DNA from: Desulfitobacterium hafniense DCB-2
Lineage (GTDB): Bacteria > Bacillota > Desulfitobacteriia > Desulfitobacteriales > Desulfitobacteriaceae
Direction of reading: 5' to 3'
Assembly: GCF_000021925.1 (NCBI RefSeq)
Contig: NC_011830.1
Span: 2,752,501 to 2,816,500 of the forward strand
DNA length: 64,000 bases
The notes below the pieces were generated by a model. That model had not been told where the DNA came from. It saw nothing but the letters and a program-made list of their open reading frames with translations, and did not search any database. Both the position numbers and the translations under genes were made by a program. Below, piece after piece: positions 44,012 through 52,408 of this stretch (the first letter of the stretch is position 1; each line of letters opens with the position of its first letter).

Positions 44012-44653
44012 CGCCATCGGGAACAGCAATTGCATGGCATGCTCAAGACGTCTTTCCACCCCATACCAATTGACGATATGCCACCAGTTGTTGACATAGT
44101 CGCCGCGCCGGTTTTGATAATCAAGATAATAGGCATGTTCCCAGGAGTCGATGACCAGGATGGGGATTCCGCCGGCCTGGTATAGGTTTTGATGCTTCTC
44201 GATGGTAAGAATCTCTAACCTGCACCAGGCCGGCTGCCATACGAGCAATGCCCAGCCGGAGGCTTCCACTTGGTTGGCGGCGGAAGTGAATTGTTCTTTA
44301 AAGCTATGGAAACTCCCAAAGTAATTGACCATATGGGTGAGGGTATGGGGGCCGGGGGTACCCTGGCCCATTCCTGAGGGGGCCATGGAGGTCCAATAAA
44401 GGCTATGGAGAATGTGCCCTGAGCCATGAAAAGCTAATTCCCGTTCCCAGTGCTTTACCAAAGAGAAATCCTGCCGCTGCCGGGCATCGACTAAAGCCAG
44501 CTCGGCTTTGTTTAATCCTTCAACATAACTTTTGTGATGCTGGTTGTAATGTAGATTCAGGACATGAGCACTAATCACCGGCTCTAAGGCGTTATAAGCA
44601 TAGGGAAGTCCTGGCAATCGATGCTGGCCGGGTGGTACGCTTAAAAACTGCAT
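44000..44653 (-). CDS. Fe/Mn superoxide dismutase family protein
   Basis: About 217 residues: LPYAYNALEPVISAHVLNLHYNQHHKSYV gives the first metal His; GHILHSLYW the second; DSWEHAYYLDYQNRR the Asp and third His. All four metal ligands are present. It would convert superoxide to peroxide in the cytoplasm. ATG 44653 has GGGAGGAA upstream; ATG 44671 lies within that site. The Met-for-metal preference (Fe or Mn) cannot be read reliably. The overlap with the convergent neighbour is unusual but both frames are intact. Confidence 0.88.
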   Translation of the reverse strand: MQFLSVPPGQHRLPGLPYAYNALEPVISAHVLNLHYNQHHKSYVEGLNKAELALVDARQRQDFSLVKHWERELAFHGSGHILHSLYWTSMAPSGMGQGTPGPHTLTHMVNYFGSFHSFKEQFTSAANQVEASGWALLVWQPAWCRLEILTIEKHQNLYQAGGIPILVIDSWEHAYYLDYQNRRGDYVNNWWHIVNWYGVERRLEHAMQLLFPMALIP

Positions 44654-44975
44654 CCCAATAATTCCTCCCATCAGATAGACTGTGAGTGTCTTGAGATAGA
44701 ATACGCATACCTTAAGTATTTGTGACTGGGCAGGTTATTCTCAAAGTGAAACCTTTTGAGTTAACCTTCTCTGGGCAAAAACTTTGGAACGAAATGGATC
44801 AGAGATCTGATGCTTTCCTGTCAAAGTGCGGTATAAATAGCTAGAAACAGGGATATATAACCAGATATTGTAGGAATTTAAGCGCATAGTTCTCCTAAAA
44901 TATGCCTATTCTACTAAATAGAAAAAAGTATTTGACAAGTAAAGCTAGTCCATGTAATATAGTTATTGCGCTAGC
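44654..44975 (+). promoter_or_regulatory. Upstream region and promoter of tRNA array copy 1
   Basis: TTGACA at 44932-44937 and TAATAT at 44955-44960 are separated by 17 bases. Predicted start is about 8 bases before the first tRNA. The remaining 280 bases hold no recognised feature. Confidence 0.7.
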
Positions 44976-45051
44976 GGCCCATTGGTCAAGCGGCCTAAGA
45001 CACCGCCCTTTCACGGCGGTAACACGGGTTCGAATCCCGTATGGGTCACCA
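44976..45051 (+). tRNA. tRNA-Glu(TTC)
   Basis: Full cloverleaf with encoded CCA; anticodon loop CTTTCAC; acceptor GGCCCAT pairs with ATGGGTC. Confidence 0.95.
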
Positions 45052-45057
45052 AAATCC

Positions 45058-45133
<76 letters not shown>

Positions 45134-45139
45134 AAATAA

Positions 45140-45215
45140 GGCCCCGTGGTGTAGTGGTTAACATGCCTGCCTGTCACGCAGGAGATCGTCGGTTCAAGTC
45201 CGATCGGGGTCGCCA
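45140..45215 (+). tRNA. tRNA-Asp(GTC)
   Basis: Cloverleaf with CCA; anticodon stem CCTGC/GCAGG around CTGTCAC; acceptor GGCCCCG pairs with CGGGGTC. Confidence 0.95.
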
Positions 45216-45241
45216 TTTCAACTTTATAGCACAACACATGT

Positions 45242-45325
45242 GGGTAGATGGCCGAGTGGTTAAAGGCGGCAGACTGTAAATCTGTTCCGAAAGGTACGGT
45301 GGTTCGAATCCATCTCTACCCACCA
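45242..45325 (+). tRNA. tRNA-Tyr(GTA)
   Basis: Long-variable-arm tRNA with CCA; anticodon loop CTGTAAA; acceptor GGGTAGA pairs with TCTACCC. Confidence 0.95.
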
Positions 45326-45333
45326 CTAAACAT

Positions 45334-45408
<75 letters not shown>

Positions 45409-45445
45409 AGCTTTAAATCAGCAGCAGTTGATTTAAATAGAAAAT

Positions 45446-45520
45446 AGGGATGTCGCCAAGCGGTAAGGCACCAGACTTTGACTCTGGCATTCGTAGGTTC
45501 GAATCCTGCCATCCCTGCCA
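45446..45520 (+). tRNA. tRNA-Gln(TTG)
   Basis: Cloverleaf with CCA; anticodon stem CCAGA/TCTGG around CTTTGAC. Confidence 0.95.
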
Positions 45521-45525
45521 TTTAT

Positions 45526-45601
45526 GAGCCATTAGCTCAGTCGGTAGAGCACCTGACTTTTAATCAGGGTGTCCCGCGTTCGAGTCGCGGATGGCTCACC
45601 A
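45526..45601 (+). tRNA. tRNA-Lys(TTT)
   Basis: Cloverleaf with CCA; anticodon loop CTTTTAA; acceptor GAGCCAT pairs with ATGGCTC. Confidence 0.95.
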
Positions 45602-45627
45602 TTTTCTTTAGAGCATGTCAGGGACAT

Positions 45628-45702
45628 GCGGGTGTAACTCAGTGGTAGAGTGTCACCTTGCCAAGGTGAAAGTCGCGAGTTCGAATCTCGTCACCCGCTC
45701 CA
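45628..45702 (+). tRNA. tRNA-Gly(GCC)
   Basis: Cloverleaf with CCA; anticodon stem TCACC/GGTGA around TTGCCAA. Confidence 0.95.
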
Positions 45703-45708
45703 AACAAT

Positions 45709-45785
<77 letters not shown>

Positions 45786-45809
45786 TTTAAATCAGAAGAG
45801 ATCCTCGAT

Positions 45810-45885
<76 letters not shown>

Positions 45886-45893
45886 TAAACAAT

Positions 45894-45978
45894 GCGGGAG
45901 TGGCGGAACTGGCAGACGCGCACGTTTGAGGGGCGTGTGGGTAACACCGTATGGGTTCAAGTCCCATCTTCCGCACCA
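45894..45978 (+). tRNA. tRNA-Leu(GAG)
   Basis: Long-variable-arm tRNA with CCA; anticodon stem CACGT/GCGTG around TTGAGGG. Confidence 0.94.
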
Positions 45979-45992
45979 AAAAGCAGGGTTAC

Positions 45993-46083
45993 GGAGAAGT
46001 ACTCAAGTGGCTGAAGAGGACGGTTTGCTAAACCGTTAGAGTGGGTAACTGCTGCGAGGGTTCGAATCCCTCCTTCTCCGCCA
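45993..46083 (+). tRNA. tRNA-Ser(GCT)
   Basis: Long-variable-arm tRNA with CCA; anticodon stem ACGGT/ACCGT around TTGCTAA. Confidence 0.95.
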
Positions 46084-46098
46084 GTAATAAATCAATAT

Positions 46099-46173
46099 TC
46101 CTCGATAGCTCAATGGTGGAGCAACCGGCTGTTAACCGGTAGGTTGCAGGTTCGAGTCCTGCTCGGGGAGCCA
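46099..46173 (+). tRNA. tRNA-Asn(GTT)
   Basis: Cloverleaf with CCA; anticodon loop CTGTTAA; acceptor TCCTCGA pairs with TCGGGGA (one T-G). Confidence 0.94.
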
Positions 46174-46174
46174 T

Positions 46175-46251
46175 GGCAGGGTAGCCAAGTGGTCTAAGGC
46201 AAGTGGTTCATACCCGCTCATTCGAGAGTTCAAATCTCTCCCCTGCTACCA
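46175..46251 (+). tRNA. tRNA-Met(CAT), elongator type
   Basis: Cloverleaf with CCA; loop TTCATAC and a fully paired acceptor, unlike the initiator. A tRNA-Ile2 with modified C34 cannot be fully excluded from sequence. Confidence 0.9.
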
Positions 46252-46256
46252 CACCT

Positions 46257-46330
46257 GCGGGTGTAGCTCAATGGTAGAGCACTAGCCTTCCAAGCTAGCT
46301 ACGTGGGTTCGATTCCCATCACCCGCTCCA
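46257..46330 (+). tRNA. tRNA-Gly(TCC)
   Basis: Cloverleaf with CCA; anticodon stem CTAGC/GCTAG around CTTCCAA. Confidence 0.95.
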
Positions 46331-46339
46331 TAGTTAAAA

Positions 46340-46370
46340 CGAACCGTACTGATGCCAGTGCGGTTTTTTG
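46340..46370 (+). terminator. Terminator of tRNA array copy 1
   Basis: CGAACCGTACT/AGTGCGG stem (one wobble) followed by TTTTTTG. Confidence 0.85.
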
Positions 46371-46529
46371 TATTAAGTCAGGGAGTATAGGTTTGGGGAT
46401 AAAGCTTCTCAAGTGGACGCAATGGGCAGGGGGCAGGGGATATGAGGAAAGCACTGACCAAGGCCGGAACAATACGATAGAGGGCTGGCAGACGACAGGA
46501 TAATATCAAGCAATATGGAGGTGGTGTAA

Positions 46530-47345
46530 ATGTTTAAGATAGGCGAATTTTCCAAACTGACACAAGTATCAATCCGTATGCTCCGCTATTATGATGAAAC
46601 AGGTTTGCTAAAACCTGCGGAAATTGATAAATTGACAAGTTACAGACTATATTCAGCTAACCAAATTTCTCTATTGAACAAGATTTTATTTCTGCGGGAT
46701 TTAGGCTTTAGTGTTTCGGAGATTGGGCTTGCTCTGGATAGGTGGAATGACGGATTTATTACTAACCTGCTTGACAATAAACGTCTGGACATTGAAAACA
46801 CAATTAAATCTGCCCAGGATAAGCTATCTAAAATTGAACTGGCAAAAAGAGATATTCGGCAGGAAAAGATAGCGATCCATTACAATGTTTCAATTAAGTC
46901 CATTCCCAGTTATCAGGTGTTTTCTTTAAGGCGGATTGTTTCCGATTATTACGCCGAAGGTTTATTGTGGAAAGAAATGTCGGCTTTTGCTAATGAAAAT
47001 GATATACCCATTTCAGATAATACTTTTACCATTTATCACGACACGGATTATAGGGAAAAGAATGTTGACATTGAAGTATGCGCTCCTGTAGCTCGAATGG
47101 GAAAAGATATGAACCCTTTTACATACCGGAATACCGAGCCTGTACCAATTATGGCATGTACTATGGTATGTGGCCCGTTTGAAAATATTGCGGGAGCATA
47201 TCTTTCTTTGGCGGAGTGGTTAGGGGAACACAGTCAATATAGAATGACGGGGCAAAGCAGGCAAATTGTTCATCGTGGGCCTTGGAATGAAGAAACACCC
47301 GATAAATACTTGACTGAGATACAAATCCCCCTAATAAAAATATAG
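46530..47345 (+). CDS. MerR-family regulator with GyrI-like effector domain
   Basis: 271 residues: N-terminal MerR winged helix (FKIGEFSKLTQVSIRMLRYYDETGLLKP), a dimerisation helix (about 75-115) and a C-terminal GyrI-like ligand domain (about 120-270). This layout matches BltR/BmrR-type activators that sense small molecules. GGAGGTGG precedes the ATG. It lies between the two tRNA array copies and directly ahead of a MerR-type promoter serving a TrmO-like gene. Confidence 0.9.
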   Translation: MFKIGEFSKLTQVSIRMLRYYDETGLLKPAEIDKLTSYRLYSANQISLLNKILFLRDLGFSVSEIGLALDRWNDGFITNLLDNKRLDIENTIKSAQDKLSKIELAKRDIRQEKIAIHYNVSIKSIPSYQVFSLRRIVSDYYAEGLLWKEMSAFANENDIPISDNTFTIYHDTDYREKNVDIEVCAPVARMGKDMNPFTYRNTEPVPIMACTMVCGPFENIAGAYLSLAEWLGEHSQYRMTGQSRQIVHRGPWNEETPDKYLTEIQIPLIKI

Positions 47346-47347
47346 AT

Positions 47348-47384
47348 AAAAGCGTTTTGCATTTTGTTGCAAGGCGCTTTTTTA
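47348..47384 (+). terminator. Rho-independent terminator after the MerR gene
   Basis: AAAGCG and TTGC pair with GCAA and CGCTTT (small internal loop), followed by a T run. Confidence 0.75.
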
Positions 47385-47387
47385 CTA

Positions 47388-47418
47388 TTGACTCTCACAT
47401 GATGTGAGGGTCTAAACT
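47388..47418 (+). promoter_or_regulatory. MerR-type promoter of the TrmO-like gene
   Basis: TTGACT (47388-47393) and TAAACT (47413-47418) are 19 bases apart. The spacer region holds ACTCTCACAT and ATGTGAGGGT, 10-bp arms with one mismatch around a single base. The over-long spacer plus repeat is diagnostic for MerR-type activation; the adjacent MerR protein is the obvious regulator. Confidence 0.8.
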
Positions 47419-47459
47419 GGCTTTGCAAGCAAATAAAAATTATATGGAGGAATGAAGTT

Positions 47460-47936
47460 ATGCAAAATTTTAAGGTTAAGCCTATTGGCAAAATCAGCGT
47501 CAACGAGGATGGAATGTTTATCAAACTTGAGCAGGAATATATTCCTGCTTTGCAAGCGTTAAACGGTTTTAGCCATCTCAATGTCCTTTGGTGGCTTAGC
47601 GATTCCGACAATGAGGAAATGAGAAATATTCTTATAGCAGAACAGCCGTACAAAAAGGCCCCGGCAATAATGGGTATTTTCGCCACAAGATCTCCTTTTC
47701 GTCCCAATCCCATGGCCTTAACGGCGGTACAAATTATCACTATTGATTATGAAAACGGTGTTATTCAAATTGCCTATATTGATGCCAACGACAATTCACC
47801 TGTACTTGATATAAAGCCGTACACGCCAAGCCTTGACAGAGTGGAAACTCCCGGTGTGCCGGAATGGTGTTGCCATTGGCCTAAGAGTTTAGAGGAATCC
47901 GGAAACTTTGACTGGGGAAATGAGTTTAATTTTTAG
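47460..47936 (+). CDS. TrmO/TsaA-like tRNA (adenine-N6)-methyltransferase family protein
   Basis: 158 residues with the TsaA/YaeB pattern: VKPIGKI start, LNGFSHLNVLWWL, GIFATRSPFRPNPMALTAVQI (SAM-binding RPNP loop), and DIKPYTPSLDRV. In E. coli this family methylates t6A37 of tRNA-Thr(GGT). It lies between the two tRNA arrays, each with a tRNA-Thr(GGT), and behind a MerR-type promoter. E. coli TrmO has an extra C-terminal domain that is missing here. Some single-domain homologues may have other methylation targets, so the substrate is uncertain. GGAGGAA precedes the ATG. Confidence 0.85.
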   Translation: MQNFKVKPIGKISVNEDGMFIKLEQEYIPALQALNGFSHLNVLWWLSDSDNEEMRNILIAEQPYKKAPAIMGIFATRSPFRPNPMALTAVQIITIDYENGVIQIAYIDANDNSPVLDIKPYTPSLDRVETPGVPEWCCHWPKSLEESGNFDWGNEFNF

Positions 47937-48077
47937 TGTTACACACTGTAAACTTATTGTATGATGTCATGATGGATATTCCGGGCATGGAGGATGAAAT
48001 GCGCCGCCCGATTTTGCTATAATTAAGGCCGTAAAACAAGGCACAGTTGCTTATAAACATATTTTTAAATAAACGTG

Positions 48078-48106
48078 TTGACATTTATGTTCGATTCGGA
48101 TATACT
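48078..48106 (+). promoter_or_regulatory. Consensus promoter of tRNA array copy 2
   Basis: TTGACA (48078-48083) and TATACT (48101-48106) are separated by 17 bases. It is a closer match to consensus than the copy-1 promoter and is unrelated to it in flanking sequence. Confidence 0.8.
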
Positions 48107-48126
48107 AACAAATGTTCCGCGAAAAC

Positions 48127-48202
48127 GGCCCATTGGTCAAGCGGCCTAAGACACCGCCCTTTCACGGCGGTAACACGGGTTCGAATCCCGTATGGGTCAC
48201 CA
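48127..48202 (+). tRNA. tRNA-Glu(TTC), copy 2
   Basis: Same sequence as the gene at 44976. Confidence 0.95.
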
Positions 48203-48208
48203 AAATCC

Positions 48209-48284
<76 letters not shown>

Positions 48285-48290
48285 AAATAA

Positions 48291-48366
48291 GGCCCCGTGG
48301 TGTAGTGGTTAACATGCCTGCCTGTCACGCAGGAGATCGTCGGTTCAAGTCCGATCGGGGTCGCCA
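48291..48366 (+). tRNA. tRNA-Asp(GTC), copy 2
   Basis: Same sequence as the gene at 45140. Confidence 0.95.
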
Positions 48367-48392
48367 TTTCAACTTTATAGCACAACACATGT

Positions 48393-48476
48393 GGGTAGAT
48401 GGCCGAGTGGTTAAAGGCGGCAGACTGTAAATCTGTTCCGAAAGGTACGGTGGTTCGAATCCATCTCTACCCACCA
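48393..48476 (+). tRNA. tRNA-Tyr(GTA), copy 2
   Basis: Same sequence as the gene at 45242. Confidence 0.95.
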
Positions 48477-48484
48477 CTAAACAT

Positions 48485-48559
<75 letters not shown>

Positions 48560-48596
48560 AGCTTTAAATCAGCAGCAGTTGATTTAAATAGAAAAT

Positions 48597-48671
48597 AGGG
48601 ATGTCGCCAAGCGGTAAGGCACCAGACTTTGACTCTGGCATTCGTAGGTTCGAATCCTGCCATCCCTGCCA
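48597..48671 (+). tRNA. tRNA-Gln(TTG), copy 2
   Basis: Same sequence as the gene at 45446. Confidence 0.95.
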
Positions 48672-48676
48672 TTTAT

Positions 48677-48752
48677 GAGCCATTAGCTCAGTCGGTAGAG
48701 CACCTGACTTTTAATCAGGGTGTCCCGCGTTCGAGTCGCGGATGGCTCACCA
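48677..48752 (+). tRNA. tRNA-Lys(TTT), copy 2
   Basis: Same sequence as the gene at 45526. Confidence 0.95.
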
Positions 48753-48778
48753 TTTTCTTTAGAGCATGTCAGGGACAT

Positions 48779-48853
48779 GCGGGTGTAACTCAGTGGTAGA
48801 GTGTCACCTTGCCAAGGTGAAAGTCGCGAGTTCGAATCTCGTCACCCGCTCCA
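48779..48853 (+). tRNA. tRNA-Gly(GCC), copy 2
   Basis: Same sequence as the gene at 45628. Confidence 0.95.
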
Positions 48854-48859
48854 AACAAT

Positions 48860-48936
<77 letters not shown>

Positions 48937-48960
48937 TTTAAATCAGAAGAGATCCTCGAT

Positions 48961-49036
<76 letters not shown>

Positions 49037-49044
49037 TAAACAAT

Positions 49045-49129
49045 GCGGGAGTGGCGGAACTGGCAGACGCGCACGTTTGAGGGGCGTGTGGGTAACACCG
49101 TATGGGTTCAAGTCCCATCTTCCGCACCA
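49045..49129 (+). tRNA. tRNA-Leu(GAG), copy 2
   Basis: Same sequence as the gene at 45894. Confidence 0.94.
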
Positions 49130-49143
49130 AAAAGCAGGGTTAC

Positions 49144-49234
49144 GGAGAAGTACTCAAGTGGCTGAAGAGGACGGTTTGCTAAACCGTTAGAGTGGGTAAC
49201 TGCTGCGAGGGTTCGAATCCCTCCTTCTCCGCCA
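49144..49234 (+). tRNA. tRNA-Ser(GCT), copy 2
   Basis: Same sequence as the gene at 45993. Confidence 0.95.
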
Positions 49235-49249
49235 GTAATAAATCAATAT

Positions 49250-49324
49250 TCCTCGATAGCTCAATGGTGGAGCAACCGGCTGTTAACCGGTAGGTTGCAG
49301 GTTCGAGTCCTGCTCGGGGAGCCA
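49250..49324 (+). tRNA. tRNA-Asn(GTT), copy 2
   Basis: Same sequence as the gene at 46099. Confidence 0.94.
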
Positions 49325-49325
49325 T

Positions 49326-49402
49326 GGCAGGGTAGCCAAGTGGTCTAAGGCAAGTGGTTCATACCCGCTCATTCGAGAGTTCAAATCTCTCCCCTGCTAC
49401 CA
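49326..49402 (+). tRNA. tRNA-Met(CAT), elongator type, copy 2
   Basis: Same sequence as the gene at 46175. Confidence 0.9.
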
Positions 49403-49407
49403 CACCT

Positions 49408-49481
49408 GCGGGTGTAGCTCAATGGTAGAGCACTAGCCTTCCAAGCTAGCTACGTGGGTTCGATTCCCATCACCCGCTCCA
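49408..49481 (+). tRNA. tRNA-Gly(TCC), copy 2
   Basis: Same sequence as the gene at 46257. Confidence 0.95.
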
Positions 49482-49490
49482 TAGTTAAAA

Positions 49491-49521
49491 CGAACCGTAC
49501 TGATGCCAGTACGGTTTTTTG
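49491..49521 (+). terminator. Terminator of tRNA array copy 2
   Basis: CGAACCGTACT and AGTACGG pair without the G-T wobble of copy 1, followed by TTTTTTG. Confidence 0.85.
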
Positions 49522-49554
49522 CTGCTTATTTTCAGGATTTGCCTTTTTTCAGGT

Positions 49555-49947
49555 TTAGCGGCGGGACCGGGCTTCAACCAGTACGCATTCATGAGCAATC
49601 AGCTGCATTTGGTTTGCGCGCCCTTTCATCAAGGCTTCATCGCTTTCGGCGCCAGGCTGCATCCAGACCCTTTTGATACCTAATTGGGCACATTGGTCAA
49701 TAATTTGTTCCGATATCTGAGGAGGGACGATGAGGCTGACCACATCAGGGCGAACGGGCAAGGCGCTTAAAGAGGGGAAACAAGGCTCTCCGTCCAGCTC
49801 AGAGAGTTTGGGATTAATGGGATACACCGTATAGCCGCATTGTTTGAGTTTATGGTAGACCTTTGTGCCAAATTTGGTCGGATCTTTAGAGACTCCGACT
49901 ACTGCCCAGATCTCCTGGTCTAAGAACTCTTGAATATCGTTTTGCAT
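49555..49947 (-). CDS. CoA-binding (YccU-like) protein
   Basis: 130 residues of the CoA-binding Rossmann family: WAVVGVSKDPTKFGTKVYHKLKQCGY, YPINPKLSELDGEPCFPSL, VPPQISEQIIDQCAQLGIKRVWMQPGAES. AAGGAGAAAACC precedes the ATG. Its exact role is unknown; it probably binds CoA or a nucleotide. Monocistronic and convergent with the tRNA array. Confidence 0.9.
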   Translation of the reverse strand: MQNDIQEFLDQEIWAVVGVSKDPTKFGTKVYHKLKQCGYTVYPINPKLSELDGEPCFPSLSALPVRPDVVSLIVPPQISEQIIDQCAQLGIKRVWMQPGAESDEALMKGRANQMQLIAHECVLVEARSRR

Positions 49948-50091
49948 GGTTTTCTCCTTAGCTTAATTTTCATTGATTAAAATCCTCGGGATTAATATCA
50001 CCATTTTGAACGTTTTTAAAATGCTCCCAACCTTAAATAAAATAAGTATTTATTTCTAATATAATTATATACAATTTGGCTGAAAAATTGC

Positions 50092-50097
50092 TATAAT
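50092..50097 (+). promoter_or_regulatory. Extended -10 promoter of the cbiMNQO leader
   Basis: TTGCTATAAT gives a consensus -10 (TATAAT) with an extended TG element; the -35 is weak. It starts the leader containing the third cobalamin riboswitch. Confidence 0.55.
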
Positions 50098-50124
50098 GTT
50101 CTTGAAATTAAATATTGAGAATTG

Positions 50125-50310
50125 AGTTGATTCTTCGCAAGAGGAATCATAAGGGAAGTCAGTTGAAGCTGACGCGGTGCCCGCCACTGTAAAAGGGAGT
50201 TAACCTACAATGATGTCACTGGATTACTGTCTGGGAAGACGTAGGTTAATGATGAACTTGAGCCAGGAAACCTGCTCATATTCTCGATTCAAGGAACCTA
50301 CGGGATGTTA
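50125..50310 (+). promoter_or_regulatory. Cobalamin riboswitch 3 (cbiMNQO)
   Basis: The aptamer contains AAGGGAAGTC, a hairpin AGTTGAAGCT, GGTGCCCGCCACTGTAA core and the B12 box GAGCCAGGAAACCTGC at 50260-50275. A terminator follows at 50361. Cobalt importers are classic targets. Confidence 0.95.
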
Positions 50311-50360
50311 GGGAGGTGGATATCGGTGTTCAAGATAGTTTTATCTGATACAGGATAGCA

Positions 50361-50390
50361 AACCCTTCCGTAAGGAAGGGTTATTTTTCT
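50361..50390 (+). terminator. Rho-independent terminator of riboswitch 3
   Basis: AACCCTTCC and GGAAGGGTT enclose GTAA and are followed by ATTTTTCTT. Confidence 0.9.
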
Positions 50391-50474
50391 TGCGGCGAAA
50401 ACGCTTTTTCGATAGGTATTATTGAGTTTATTCTACAGATGATTGTTCGTATCAAAAATTAAGGAGTGGGGAGT

Positions 50475-51215
50475 ATGAACAAACGTATACAGCTCTTTAT
50501 TGGTTTAGTCTTGATGATGTTTTTTATTCCTTATAAAGCATCGGCTATGCATATTATGGAAGGTTTTTTACAGCCGGGGTGGGCCATTGCCTGGGGAGCT
50601 TTAGCAATACCCTTTGTCGTGTTGGGTATCTTTTCGATTAAGAAAACCATTTCTCTTAATCCACGCTTGAAGATTCTTTTAGCTATGGCCGGGGCTTTTG
50701 TTTTTGTGCTTTCTGCTCTTAAATTACCCTCGGTTACCGGGAGCTGTTCCCATCCAACCGGAGTAGGCTTTGGTGCCATCCTATTTGGCCCCACAGCTAT
50801 GGCAGTTATCGGCGTTATTGTCCTTTTGTTTCAGGCCTTGCTGCTGGCCCACGGCGGATTGACCACCTTAGGCGCCAATACCTTTTCTATGGCAGTGGTT
50901 GGTCCCTTTGTAGCCTTTGGCGTGTATAAACTGGTACAAAAATTTAAAGGACCACAATGGTTAGGTGTATTTCTGGCCGCGTCCTTAGGCGATTTGGCCA
51001 CCTATGTCATGACTTCCATTCAATTGGCCCTTGCCTTCCCTTCGGAAGTGGGCGGTTTTGCTGCTTCTCTTACTAAATTTGCCAGTATCTTTGCTGTGAC
51101 TCAGATACCCTTAGCGATCAGTGAGGGGATTCTGACTGTCATCATCTTCAACGCACTGGCCAGCTATGGAAAAAGTGAGCTGCAAGATCTCAAGCTGTTA
51201 ACAAAGGAGGTATAA
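50475..51215 (+). CDS. cbiM: Cobalt ECF transporter S component
   Basis: 246 residues: a signal-like N terminus ending in ASA, then the mature start MHIMEGFLQP, whose N-terminal Met-His-Ile is the cobalt/nickel ligand of CbiM/NikM. About seven membrane segments and GSCSHPTGVGFGAILFGP are family typical. ATG 50475 follows AAGGAGTGGGG. The upstream cobalamin riboswitch favours cobalt as substrate. Confidence 0.95.
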   Translation: MNKRIQLFIGLVLMMFFIPYKASAMHIMEGFLQPGWAIAWGALAIPFVVLGIFSIKKTISLNPRLKILLAMAGAFVFVLSALKLPSVTGSCSHPTGVGFGAILFGPTAMAVIGVIVLLFQALLLAHGGLTTLGANTFSMAVVGPFVAFGVYKLVQKFKGPQWLGVFLAASLGDLATYVMTSIQLALAFPSEVGGFAASLTKFASIFAVTQIPLAISEGILTVIIFNALASYGKSELQDLKLLTKEV

Positions 51216-51217
51216 CA

Positions 51218-51529
51218 ATGGCTAATTCAGGTGTAGAACAAACAAAACGATCCACTTTTAAGGTTAATGTGTTGTTATTCCTGCTTGTAGTGGCTATAAC
51301 CGTTATTCCCTTAGTTCTTGTCCAGGACGCTGAATTCGGCGGGGCGGATGGTTTGGCCGAGGAAGAGATCCTGAATATTCAGGAGGATTATGAGCCTTGG
51401 TTTTCCCCCTTCTTTGAGCCGGCCAGCGGGGAAATCGAGAGCCTGCTCTTTGCCCTTCAAGCAGGCCTGGGAGCGGGAGTCATCGGTTTTGGCTTAGGTT
51501 ATTATAAGGGCCGGAGTAAACACGATTAA
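51218..51529 (+). CDS. cbiN: Cobalt ECF transporter accessory subunit
   Basis: 103 residues with two membrane helices flanking an extracytoplasmic loop (FGGADGLAEEEI, then EPWFSPFFEPASGEIES), the standard CbiN layout. AAAGGAGG precedes the ATG. It helps load cobalt onto CbiM. Confidence 0.93.
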   Translation: MANSGVEQTKRSTFKVNVLLFLLVVAITVIPLVLVQDAEFGGADGLAEEEILNIQEDYEPWFSPFFEPASGEIESLLFALQAGLGAGVIGFGLGYYKGRSKHD

Positions 51530-51607
51530 ACAACTTGGAACCCTATGGAACAGGAAACCGGCAAATGAATAAGTGCACACTGAAAGGGTAAAGGAGGCTG
51601 CAAAGAT

Positions 51608-52378
51608 ATGCTGAATACGGATACTTATGCCTATGCTTCTCGACTTAAAACGATTGATCCTATGCAAAAATTCATCGTTGCCTTCTTGACCCTGGGAGTG
51701 TGTCTGTGGGCCGATCAATTGTTTGTTTCTATAGCCGTGATTATGTTCATGAGTGGAGTTGCCATATTCTTCGGAGGGGCACCTCTCTCTGTATGGCTAA
51801 AATTGATGATCATTCCTATGTCGTTTTTAATGATCGGTATTTTTACAATTGCCGTTAATATTTCTCGTGATGTTTACAGCTTTTTATGGGCCTATTCCAT
51901 AGCAGGCTATTGGGTAGGCATTTCAGAAAATGGGATACGGGAAGGGGTTAATCTCTTTTTTCGGGTGCTCGGCTCTGTATCCTGCCTCTATTTTCTATCC
52001 CTAAGCACTCCCATGGTGGATTTGCTGTCCGTATTGAGGAGGCTCAGGCTGCCCAAACTTATGGTGGAAATGATGGGACTTATTTATCGTTTTATCTTCG
52101 TGCTTTTAGAGACTGCTGGCACCATGCTGACTGCTCAAAACTCCCGGCTGGGCTATGTCAATCTTAAAACCGGGTATCGCTCAATGGGGAGTTTGGTATC
52201 TGTCCTGTTCATTCGTGCTTATAAACGCTCTAATGAGCTGTATACTTCTTTAGAGGCCCGAGGATATGACGGAGAGATCAAGGTTCTGGAGGAAAGCTAT
52301 GAGAATAATAGAAATTTAGTGCTTCTGGCCGTAGTGATCAATGGAGCGTTTGTCTTCCTGACATTATTTTTAAAATGA
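51608..52378 (+). CDS. cbiQ: Cobalt ECF transporter T component
   Basis: 256 residues with about five or six membrane segments and the coupling motifs RGYDGEI and a preceding SNELYTSLEARG typical of EcfT/CbiQ. It links the S component to the ATPase. AGGAGG lies before the ATG. Confidence 0.93.
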   Translation: MLNTDTYAYASRLKTIDPMQKFIVAFLTLGVCLWADQLFVSIAVIMFMSGVAIFFGGAPLSVWLKLMIIPMSFLMIGIFTIAVNISRDVYSFLWAYSIAGYWVGISENGIREGVNLFFRVLGSVSCLYFLSLSTPMVDLLSVLRRLRLPKLMVEMMGLIYRFIFVLLETAGTMLTAQNSRLGYVNLKTGYRSMGSLVSVLFIRAYKRSNELYTSLEARGYDGEIKVLEESYENNRNLVLLAVVINGAFVFLTLFLK

Positions 52379-52408
52379 TAGATCTGCTAAAAGATTTGAG
52401 GAAAGAGA

